NCBI GenBank assembly: GCA_031428675.1
Contig: JANOYC010000157.1
Location: 1 to 8,265, forward strand
Source of the DNA: JANOYC01 sp031428675
GTDB taxonomy: Bacteria; Actinomycetota; Actinomycetes; Actinomycetales; Microbacteriaceae
DNA: 8,265 nucleotides
Reading direction: 5' to 3'
Made by a program: the position numbers and the translations under genes. The notes below the pieces were generated by a model. It was given only the letters and a program-made list of their open reading frames with translations. It was not told the origin of the DNA and searched no databases. This document shows, one piece after another, positions 1 through 5,906 of this stretch. How positions within the stretch are numbered: the first letter of the stretch is position 1; the number at the start of each line of letters is the position of its first letter.

Positions 1-2037
1 GACGAGGCCGCTGGCGATTGCGGTGAGGAGTTCGGTTTTCGCCGCGTCGACGGCTGCTTGCGCTTCCGCCAACCTATCGGCGGCCATCCCGAACTGATCG
101 CTCACCAGTTCGGCGGCGCGTTGAGCTTCGGGCGGCACGACGGCGATTTCGAAGTCGAGCAGGTCGAAATGCGTGCGCACGTTTCCCTCGATGAGGTGGC
201 GCTGGTTGAACGGACTTGAGATCGACGCTGCAACGAAGTGCGGGTTCAGGCTGTCGTTGTGAATTCGGATGACCTGCATGAAACGTCCGATGACCCAACC
301 GGGTTCCGTCCACACGCGAGCCTGCACGCGGTCGCCGTCGGGGTACACCAGTACGTCACCCGGGAGCACAAGCTGCGCCTCCGTTGCCGGTCCCGCCGCG
401 ACCCGGTCGGTCGCCTGTTCCTGATCGGGGCGACTGACCCTCGCGTCTCGGACGGTGAGGATCGGATAATTCCCTGCTCCGCCGTCGTAACGATCGATGT
501 GGCGCCCCCTGACGACCGTGACGGAGCCACGCTTGAGGAGCTCGCCAACTGTCGTCTTGTTCGCAGGCCGTTTGGACGGCTCGATGGCGACGCTCGGCAG
601 GTGAACACTCGGATCCAGCGACGCCGTGGCAGCCCGATAGCTCTGCTCCGTTTGACGCTTCCATCCGCCTGCGTCGAGGTGGTCCTCGGGCGCTGTGATC
701 CATCGACTCGGCACAAGTGTTGCGTCTGGCGCGAGCAGATCCGTTACGGGGACGGCGACCGCGAAGCTCGGATCCAGTGGGGTGTCTACGTTGTCGGCCC
801 ACGCCCGGAATGCTGCGATTCCTCTTCCGTCGGGCGCGACCGCGGTCAGGTCGTCAGTGCCGAGATCGACAAGCAGTACGCTCTTCCGTCGAGCTGGCGC
901 ATCGGGCGTGGTCAGTACCCAGACGGCGAGGCGCACCGCGGTATTTGTGCGCAATCGCGCAGGCAGCGTAAACACGGCTTCGACCGCGCCTCTGCGCACC
1001 ATTTCATTGCGAATTTGTGCAGTCTGTTTGTCGTGCTGGAAGAGGGTGGTGATGGTGGTGACGACTATCGCCCTGCCCCCAGCCGTGAGGCGCGAAACGG
1101 CGCGCTGCAGCCAGGCAGTATCGGCGTTCGACGGCTTGGGGATGCCGAACTCCCACCTGATGTCACTGAGTGGGTCGCCGCGCAACTGCATCCCGAGCGG
1201 CGGGTCCGCGACCACGAGTTCGAAATTCATACCGGTGGAAGATTCGCCGATCAAGCTGTCGCCGTGCTCCACTCGACCATCTGCGTTGGCCAGAAAGAGG
1301 CGACGGTTCGCAACCTCAACCGCGTTCTGGTTCACGTCGACACCGAAGCCGGTACGCGCCTTTCCGGTTCGAAGGCAGCTCAGCAAGAGCGTTCCGAAGC
1401 CGGCCACTGGATCCAGCACGCTACCGCTGGACGACGGCTGGGCCAACGCTGCGAGGAAGTCAGCGAGGAGCGCAGGCGTAGACGACTGAGCCGTATCGCT
1501 TAGACGGTTCTGGCGGTGGAACAACGCGTCGTCATAGAACGCGAGAGGATCTGCGACGTCGACGAGATTTTGATACACGGATTCCAGCACACCGTCGGCC
1601 AACAGCGATTCCGGGACCGGGTAAGCCGTCTGCTCACGCTGGATCGAAACGTCTGCAAGTGACCTTCGGATCGCTTCTGCACTGAGGAAGTCGCGGAGTT
1701 GACCAGCCCGCCGGTTCCGCGTGATGAGCTCGAGAAGCCTCCCGATGATGTCCGCATGCGAGTCCGAACCGAGCCCGCCCTCGTGGAGGAGCTCGACGAC
1801 GCGCCGGAGACCTCGGCGGGCATCACCACCCTTTGAACCGACCTGGGGGTTCTGCCGCAGCCATTCGATAATCTCATCGCGGTCGAACTTTGGCCGCTTG
1901 CCCTCGTCGTCAGCGAGCACAGGCTGAGGGAAGGCGCCGTCGAAACGACGTCGCCAGTTGCTGACGGTCGAGGCGTCGACGCCAGCAAGCGACGCGATCT
2001 CGCTCGTCGTGATGAGCTGTCGCTTCTTTTCGGTCAT
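1..2037 (-). CDS. N6-adenine DNA methyltransferase with N-terminal HTH and specificity-like C-terminus (partial, C-terminus off the left edge)
   Basis: The frame is open for 679 codons from ATG at 2037 to the window edge, so the C-terminus is missing. Residues 10-33 and 50-61 form an excisionase/MerR-like helix-turn-helix (SEIASLAGVDASTVSNWRRR). Residues about 165-380 are an N6-adenine methyltransferase domain of the type I HsdM kind: SAM motif I LDPVAGFGTLL (208-218) and catalytic motif IV VADPPLG (276-282), where HsdM proteins usually have NPPF/Y. Residues about 490-679 resemble a type I specificity subunit: a target-recognition-like region, then VPPEAQRAAEL (634-644) and a helical tail. 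The protein probably binds a specific DNA site and methylates adenine. The start is supported by GGAG seven bases upstream. It lies 19 bases after the NYN gene, in one operon. The absolute function, whether modification, regulation or defence, is inferred; no restriction subunit is visible. Confidence 0.88.
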   Translation of the reverse strand, partial: MTEKKRQLITTSEIASLAGVDASTVSNWRRRFDGAFPQPVLADDEGKRPKFDRDEIIEWLRQNPQVGSKGGDARRGLRRVVELLHEGGLGSDSHADIIGRLLELITRNRRAGQLRDFLSAEAIRRSLADVSIQREQTAYPVPESLLADGVLESVYQNLVDVADPLAFYDDALFHRQNRLSDTAQSSTPALLADFLAALAQPSSSGSVLDPVAGFGTLLLSCLRTGKARTGFGVDVNQNAVEVANRRLFLANADGRVEHGDSLIGESSTGMNFELVVADPPLGMQLRGDPLSDIRWEFGIPKPSNADTAWLQRAVSRLTAGGRAIVVTTITTLFQHDKQTAQIRNEMVRRGAVEAVFTLPARLRTNTAVRLAVWVLTTPDAPARRKSVLLVDLGTDDLTAVAPDGRGIAAFRAWADNVDTPLDPSFAVAVPVTDLLAPDATLVPSRWITAPEDHLDAGGWKRQTEQSYRAATASLDPSVHLPSVAIEPSKRPANKTTVGELLKRGSVTVVRGRHIDRYDGGAGNYPILTVRDARVSRPDQEQATDRVAAGPATEAQLVLPGDVLVYPDGDRVQARVWTEPGWVIGRFMQVIRIHNDSLNPHFVAASISSPFNQRHLIEGNVRTHFDLLDFEIAVVPPEAQRAAELVSDQFGMAADRLAEAQAAVDAAKTELLTAIASGLV

Positions 2038-2040
2038 ATT

Positions 2041-2048
2041 CTTTCTCC
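2041..2048 (-). promoter_or_regulatory. Shine-Dalgarno site of the methyltransferase gene
   Basis: Reading on the minus strand, GGAGAAAG precedes the ATG at 2037, with seven bases between GGAG and the start codon. It fixes the methyltransferase start and shows that this gene has its own ribosome site inside the 19-base gap after the NYN gene. Confidence 0.7.
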
Positions 2049-2056
2049 AGAGTTTC

Positions 2057-2536
2057 TTAGGCCGCGCGAACAACGGCGATGCCGGGGCGGTCGATGTAGA
2101 TGACGTTCGTGGTCGCGCGCTTCATGCGCGGCGACAGAGACGAGATGCGGCTCACCGCGGTGACGGGGACGCCGTTGTTCTCGAGGTGCGCAGCGAATGG
2201 GGCGAGTCCGCCGTCCCCGCTGCCGAAGAAGACGTGGTCGAACCGTTCGGCAGGACGTTCCTCGACGACGACCTTTGCGAGACAGATGTCTGCGCCGTCC
2301 TTGCCGGATCGCGTCAGATAGCGGACGGCCGACCACTCCCTCGGGACCGCGAGAATATTTGCGTGCGATGCTGCGATGACGATCTGGTCCAGAGGGCCAA
2401 CCGGTACCGTCGCCCTATAGTCATCACGGAGCCGGCGAACGTGTTCCGGGGTTATCAGGGAGGCACCGCACAGGTTCTCCGCGTCAATCAAGTGTAAAGA
2501 TCTGCTTACGCCGATCCTGAATCGCATTGCAACCAT
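2057..2536 (-). CDS. NYN/PIN-like domain protein, putative nuclease
   Basis: A 159-residue single-domain protein with the acidic pattern of NYN (PIN-like, LabA/NYN-type) folds: LIDAEN with D18 after the first strand, GKDGADICL with D80 and D83, and FGSGDGGLAPFA with D108. In many NYN proteins the last motif is GD.D; here the second acidic residue is replaced by glycine. NYN proteins with a full metal-binding set are generally nucleases acting on RNA; activity here is inferred. The ATG at 2536 is preceded six bases away by AAGGGAGG, so it is preferred over the second Met at 2527. It is the first gene of an operon with the N6-adenine methyltransferase, 19 bases apart. Codons 10-14 (GTA AGC AGA TCT TTA) are unusual for such a GC-rich genome and coincide with the third copy of a promoter dyad. 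Confidence 0.82.
   Translation of the reverse strand: MVAMRFRIGVSRSLHLIDAENLCGASLITPEHVRRLRDDYRATVPVGPLDQIVIAASHANILAVPREWSAVRYLTRSGKDGADICLAKVVVEERPAERFDHVFFGSGDGGLAPFAAHLENNGVPVTAVSRISSLSPRMKRATTNVIYIDRPGIAVVRAA
2495..2509. repeat. Dyad copy 1 (inside NYN codons 10-14): TAAAG-ATCT-GCTTAC
   Basis: Sequence TAAAGATCTGCTTAC. It shares both half-sites with copies at 2553-2568 and 2597-2612. It is within coding sequence and imposes codons rare for this genome, including a TTA leucine codon, which suggests that the DNA sequence itself is constrained. Confidence 0.55.
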
Positions 2537-2542
2537 TTCAGG

Positions 2543-2550
2543 CCTCCCTT
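2543..2550 (-). promoter_or_regulatory. Shine-Dalgarno site of the NYN gene
   Basis: Minus strand AAGGGAGG lies six bases before ATG 2536. It is a near-complete complement of the 16S rRNA 3' end and decides the start of the NYN gene. Confidence 0.75.
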
Positions 2551-2552
2551 GC

Positions 2553-2568
2553 TAAAGAATTTGCTTAC
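2553..2568. repeat. Dyad copy 2 (at the predicted transcription start): TAAAG-AATTT-GCTTAC
   Basis: Sequence TAAAGAATTTGCTTAC. It lies between the predicted -10 box and the Shine-Dalgarno site of the NYN gene, where a bound protein would block transcription. The half-sites match those of the other two copies, with a spacer one base longer than copy 1. Confidence 0.6.
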
Positions 2569-2575
2569 ATAAAGA

Positions 2576-2604
2576 ACTGTAGCGAGGGTTGCGACATAAA
2601 GCAA
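2576..2604 (-). promoter_or_regulatory. Predicted housekeeping-type promoter of the NYN-methyltransferase operon
   Basis: On the minus strand, TTGCTT (2604-2599) and TACAGT (2581-2576) are separated by exactly 17 bases, matching -35 and -10 boxes of a primary sigma factor promoter (TTGNNN, TANNNT). Transcription would start near 2568-2570, giving a leader of about 33 bases before the NYN start. The surrounding DNA is far richer in A+T than the flanking genes. The -35 box lies within the dyad at 2597-2612 and the predicted start lies at the edge of the dyad at 2553-2568, the arrangement expected of a repressed promoter. Confidence 0.55.
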
Positions 2605-2612
2605 TGCTTTAC
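2597..2612. repeat. Dyad copy 3 (over the predicted -35 box): TAAAG-CAAT-GCTTTAC
   Basis: Sequence TAAAGCAATGCTTTAC. This is the most symmetric copy: TAAAGC and GCTTTA form perfect six-base arms around AAT. It covers the predicted -35 box of the NYN-methyltransferase promoter. Its centre lies about 44 bases from that of copy 2, close to four helical turns. Confidence 0.6.
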
Positions 2613-2640
2613 CTAAAAGTTTTTCGAACTTCATCGTCGA

Positions 2641-2676
2641 AACGAAACCTGGCTGCTCGCATTCGCGGTGCGAGCC
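2641..2676 (-). terminator. Stem-loop after the esterase gene, possible terminator
   Basis: Immediately after the esterase stop codon, the minus strand reads GCTCGC, a nine-base loop, then GCGAGC (2675-2655). A weakly T-rich run (GGTTTCGTTTCG) follows a few bases later. The six-base GC-rich stem could terminate Dps/esterase transcripts before the NYN promoter, but the T tract is poor and interrupted, so the call is tentative. Confidence 0.4.
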
Positions 2677-4200
2677 TCACGCAAAGCTGCGAGTCAACTC
2701 CGCCTCGAGCAGGTAGGCGTCGGGGTCGAACTCCGTCACGTCGACCGCGCCTGAAGCATCGAATCGCTCAGCGCCAAATGCACCCCGGTCAACGGATGCC
2801 CACCCCACCTCGCCGCGAGAGATGAACGACACCCAGTCGGCATGCATTCGATCCGCGAGCGCTTGCGGTGCGGTGGCACCGAGAGCCTCGACGGCGCCGG
2901 GAGCGTCGAGGAGATTCCACGCGAACGGGAGCTCTACGCAGTGGTTGGCGACACCGGTAGCGCCCGAGCGCCAGACGAAGTCGTAGAGCCAGGTGCGCGC
3001 GCCAGCACCGGCGTGCGCGCGATCGGCCGCGAGGCGCACGAGGGGCGCGCGAAATAATTGACTGACGGCAAGCTGGCTGTGGGCATATTCGGCGCCGACC
3101 CGGTCCAATTCGGCGCGATACCGGGCGATGGCACTCTCCCCGGCGCCGGCCGCACAGAGCGCGGATTCGGCATCCGCTGCCGACGTGTGGTCCGGGAGAG
3201 GCACAGCGAACTCGTTCGCGGTCGTGCCGGCAAGCAGTGGCACCCCGCGAGCTCCCGCAGCGCGCACTGCAGTCGCGACATCGATGAGAGTCTCGCCATC
3301 GATCGTCGGGATGAACGCGAGTCCAAAGCCGCCCGGGCCCGGACTCACGATGTCGGCAACAATCGCGTCAGCCGGAGCCAGCATCGGAACCGAGCCAGGC
3401 GCGACGTTGGCCGCACGCTCGCTGTCGAGTACGCGCTCGTCACTGATGGACTGCCACCCGGCGAGAGTCGGCGCGATCCCGAGTTGCGACGCGTAATCGC
3501 GGCCCACGGTCTCGGCAGACGCCGCGGTCATCGTCAGCGGCACGCCAGAGTGGGAGATCGCCTGGTGGAACAACCCATCCGCGCGTGGCGATGCCAGCAG
3601 AGCGAGCACACTCGATCCACCAGCCGATTGCCCGCCAATCGTCACGCGATCGGGGTCGCCTCCGAATGCACGGATGTTGTCTCGCACCCATTCGAGAGCA
3701 GCTACCTGATCGAGGATTCCGCGATTGAGCGGGGCGCCCTCGATCCAGCCGAATCCGTCGAATCCGAGTCGGTAGGAGATCACGACGGTGACGATCCCCG
3801 CGAGCGCGAACGAACTTCCGTCATACCAGGGGCTTGCTGGCGATCCGGCGAAGAATCCGCCGCCGTGGATCCATACCAGGACCGGTAGCAGCGCATCCCT
3901 GTCACCCGCAGCGGGTGTGAACACGTTGACGTTGAGAGTGGAGTCACCGGACACCGATGGCTCGGGAATGGTCGTCAGTTCGCCGAAAGGTCGCCGCTGC
4001 GGTGTCGCCCCGTGTTCGACAGCGGGGCGGACACCCTCCCATGCCGGGTGCGGCGCGGGCGCGGCAAAGCGCAGATCTCCGACGGGCGGGGCAGCAAACG
4101 GGATCCCGAGGAATGCCGCCGAACCGGGCTTGTCCGCGCCGCGAACGCGCCCGCTCGTGGTGATCACTTCGGGGCCGGTCGTCATCGATCGCTGGTTCAC
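2677..4200 (-). CDS. Type B carboxylesterase (para-nitrobenzyl esterase family)
   Basis: A 507-residue alpha/beta hydrolase, the normal length for the bacterial carboxylesterase type B family. It hydrolyses carboxylic esters; the physiological substrate cannot be read from the sequence. The N-terminal family signature FLGIPFAAPPVGDLRF is at 30-45, the oxyanion-hole motif HGGGF at 112-116, and the nucleophile elbow GGQSAGG at 189-195 with S192. This elbow has Gln where most members have Glu. The probable acid is E330 (TTANEF) and the probable catalytic histidine is H420 (GVANHCVELPF). No signal peptide is seen, so it is likely cytoplasmic. The start is uncertain: GTG at 4200 has GAGGG too close upstream, and ATG at 4185 (residue 6) has no clear ribosome site. 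It lies 24 bases downstream of the Dps gene on the same strand and may be co-transcribed with it. Confidence 0.9.
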   Translation of the reverse strand: MNQRSMTTGPEVITTSGRVRGADKPGSAAFLGIPFAAPPVGDLRFAAPAPHPAWEGVRPAVEHGATPQRRPFGELTTIPEPSVSGDSTLNVNVFTPAAGDRDALLPVLVWIHGGGFFAGSPASPWYDGSSFALAGIVTVVISYRLGFDGFGWIEGAPLNRGILDQVAALEWVRDNIRAFGGDPDRVTIGGQSAGGSSVLALLASPRADGLFHQAISHSGVPLTMTAASAETVGRDYASQLGIAPTLAGWQSISDERVLDSERAANVAPGSVPMLAPADAIVADIVSPGPGGFGLAFIPTIDGETLIDVATAVRAAGARGVPLLAGTTANEFAVPLPDHTSAADAESALCAAGAGESAIARYRAELDRVGAEYAHSQLAVSQLFRAPLVRLAADRAHAGAGARTWLYDFVWRSGATGVANHCVELPFAWNLLDAPGAVEALGATAPQALADRMHADWVSFISRGEVGWASVDRGAFGAERFDASGAVDVTEFDPDAYLLEAELTRSFA

Positions 4201-4224
4201 ACCCTCAATCGTGACGGTTGTGTA

Positions 4225-4764
4225 CTACTTCGCGCCAGCCGGCGAGCGATTCTCCGCCGACACCATCCACGCGAATTGTTCGAGCTTCTCGATGATCGCA
4301 TGCAGGATGTCCGCGCTCGTCGGGTCCTCTTCGTCGACCTCGTCGTGCACCTCGCGAACCGTTGCGACGACGCCTTCCAGCCGAGTCGTTACCAGATCGA
4401 TCGTGTCGGACGTGAGCACTTCACCGGCCGGGAACTCCGGAAGTGTGGTCGTTGCTGCCACGGTGTCGCTACGGCCATCCGGGATCGCGTGCAGTGCGCG
4501 CATCCGCTCGGCAACCTCGTCGGAGAATTCGCGTGCGGCTTCGATAATCTCGTCGAGGATGCGGTGCGTGTCGCGAAAGTTCGTGCCGACTACGTTCCAG
4601 TGGGCTTGCTTGCCCTGGCCGGCGAGCTCGATCAGGTCGACGAGAACCTTCTGCATATTGTCTGCGAGCGCCTTGGATGCGGTGAAACCGTGCTCGGCGT
4701 TCTGCCGACGAGACGTGCGTGCTCCGGATCCGCGAGGAACCTTCTGTTCTTTCGTTTCGGTCAT
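4225..4764 (-). CDS. dps: Dps-family ferritin-like DNA-binding / iron-storage protein
   Basis: A 179-residue Dps-family protein. Such proteins form hollow dodecamers that oxidise Fe(II) using hydrogen peroxide, store the iron, and often coat DNA under stress. The conserved inter-subunit ferroxidase residues are all present with the spacing of E. coli Dps: H55 in KQAHWNVVG, H67 and D71 in THRILDE, and D82 and E86 in SDEVAERM. The basic N-terminal tail (residues 5-20, several Lys/Arg including RGSGARTSRR) could contact DNA. The ATG at 4764 has no good Shine-Dalgarno sequence, but a TAGAGT hexamer ends six bases before it, which would suit a leaderless mRNA. The carboxylesterase follows after 24 bases. 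Divergent from the operon starting near 4923. Confidence 0.93.
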   Translation of the reverse strand: MTETKEQKVPRGSGARTSRRQNAEHGFTASKALADNMQKVLVDLIELAGQGKQAHWNVVGTNFRDTHRILDEIIEAAREFSDEVAERMRALHAIPDGRSDTVAATTTLPEFPAGEVLTSDTIDLVTTRLEGVVATVREVHDEVDEEDPTSADILHAIIEKLEQFAWMVSAENRSPAGAK

Positions 4765-4770
4765 GTGCCG

Positions 4771-4776
4771 ACTCTA
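4771..4776 (-). promoter_or_regulatory. Possible -10 box for a leaderless dps transcript
   Basis: Minus strand TAGAGT fits the TANNNT pattern and ends six bases before the dps ATG, so transcription would begin at or next to the start codon. No convincing -35 box was found at the usual distance, and the start codon lacks a strong ribosome site. Tentative. Confidence 0.3.
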
Positions 4777-4825
4777 AGACGTTCGCCTGAGCGCGTGTAG
4801 GCCGTCGACACGACCGCGCTCGCGT

Positions 4826-4873
4826 GGTAGGGCAACGCCTACCGGCCAGCGGTGCGATTGGCAACCCCTACCG
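4826..4873. repeat. Palindrome and direct repeat in the divergent dps / acyl-CoA dehydrogenase control region
   Basis: GGTAGG (4826-4831), six bases, then CCTACC (4838-4843) form a perfect inverted repeat. The right side is part of a direct repeat: GGCAACGCCTACCG (4831-4844) recurs as GGCAACCCCTACCG (4860-4873), 29 bases on, with one mismatch. The location between two divergent transcription units suggests an operator with one full site and one half-site. The regulator is unknown. Confidence 0.4.
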
Positions 4874-4922
4874 CGCGCGCCCGGCAGGACGCAGGCTCGA
4901 CTCTGTGCGTGTCGCCCTCTCG

Positions 4923-5906
4923 ATGACCTCGGCCGACCCTGGCCCGCTGACAACCCTGGTGAACGACTCGTTGTCAGACGATATTTCGGATGCGCTGACG
5001 CTCGCGCAGCAACTCGGCGAAGCGCGCCCAGTTCCCGGCGACGGGCGAACTCTCGATCTTTGGGAGGCACTTTCGACGATCGCCGCCCACGACTTGGGCG
5101 CGGTGCGTGCGATCGAACCGCACCTTGATGCCGTCGCTATCCTCACTCAAGCCGGTCAGCCCATCGAAGGAGGAACGTGGGGTGTGTTCGCGGCCGAGGG
5201 CGGGTCGGACCCCCTCATCGCGACGCTTACGGCCGACGGTGACGTGACGCTCGCGGGCACGAAACCATGGTGTTCGCTCGCCGATCGTCTCGATCATGCA
5301 CTCGTGACCGCGAACACGGCGGCCGGCCCCCGGTTGTTCGCGGTGTCGTTGCGGGGCCCGGGAATCGACGTCGACTACGGAGCGTGGGTCGCGCGCGGCC
5401 TTCGGGAGATACCGAGCGGGCCCGTGCACTTCCGCGCCGTGCCCGCTCGGGCGATCAAGGACGCTGGCTGGTACGTCGAACGACCCGGCTTCGCGTGGGG
5501 CGGGGTAGGGGTCGCCGCCTGTTGGTTCGGCGGCGCCATCGGAATCGCGCGATCGGTGCACGCCGCGGCCGCGGCAAAGCCCAACCCGCACCTGCTCGCT
5601 CACCTCGGCGCGATCGACGAGGTCGTGCAGAGCGCGCGAGCAGTCTTGTGGGAGGCGGCGGCGGCTACCGACCGCGGTGACCCACGAGCCCGGGTGCTGG
5701 CAAAGCGCGTGCGAGCGACCGTCGCTCGAGCGTGCGACGACGTCATCCATCGCGCCGGGCGCGCCCTCGGCCCCGCGCCACTCGCCCTCAATGCCGCACA
5801 CGCCAAGCGTGTCGCCGACCTCCAGCTCTATGTGCGGCAGCACCACGCGGAGCGGGATCTCGAATCGCTCGGCCGAAGCATCGCCGACGAGCCCGCTCCG
5901 TGGTGA
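4923..5906 (+). CDS. Acyl-CoA dehydrogenase-like flavoprotein, first gene of a three-gene operon
   Basis: A 327-residue protein from ATG 4923, shorter than the roughly 380-400 residues usual for acyl-CoA dehydrogenases. It keeps the helical N-terminal region (47-76), a middle beta-domain pattern (TWGVFAAEGG, then LAGTKPWCSLADRLDHALVTA-like residues 110-130), and a helical C-terminal domain ending in the arginine- and histidine-rich YVRQHHAERDLESLG (303-317). I see no YEG-type motif carrying the usual catalytic glutamate, so it may bind flavin and an acyl substrate without standard chemistry, or use another base. GTG at 4905 is an alternative start with a weak AGG nine bases upstream. GTG at 4824 would add a poorly structured extension that overlaps the control-region palindrome. 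The stop overlaps the next start by four bases (GTGA), implying translational coupling. Substrate unknown. Confidence 0.75.
   Translation: MTSADPGPLTTLVNDSLSDDISDALTLAQQLGEARPVPGDGRTLDLWEALSTIAAHDLGAVRAIEPHLDAVAILTQAGQPIEGGTWGVFAAEGGSDPLIATLTADGDVTLAGTKPWCSLADRLDHALVTANTAAGPRLFAVSLRGPGIDVDYGAWVARGLREIPSGPVHFRAVPARAIKDAGWYVERPGFAWGGVGVAACWFGGAIGIARSVHAAAAAKPNPHLLAHLGAIDEVVQSARAVLWEAAAATDRGDPRARVLAKRVRATVARACDDVIHRAGRALGPAPLALNAAHAKRVADLQLYVRQHHAERDLESLGRSIADEPAPW

Noticed and set aside
238..1503. A 421-codon plus-strand open frame opposite the methyltransferase gene, and other long frames at 695-1489 and 246-716
   Set aside because: They have no recognisable motifs and arg/ser-rich, low-structure translations. 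The minus-strand frame through the same DNA carries methyltransferase motifs I and IV and runs 679 codons from a good ribosome site.
1500..1988. A 162-codon minus-strand frame inside the methyltransferase region
   Set aside because: It is another frame of the same DNA. Its translation is serine/arginine-rich without domain features, while the HTH and linker lie in the frame starting at 2037.
3058..4777. Long plus-strand frames (3058-3888, 3788-4777, 4012-4800) opposite the esterase and dps genes
   Set aside because: These are high-GC shadows. The minus strand encodes complete, well-conserved esterase and Dps proteins with all catalytic residues.
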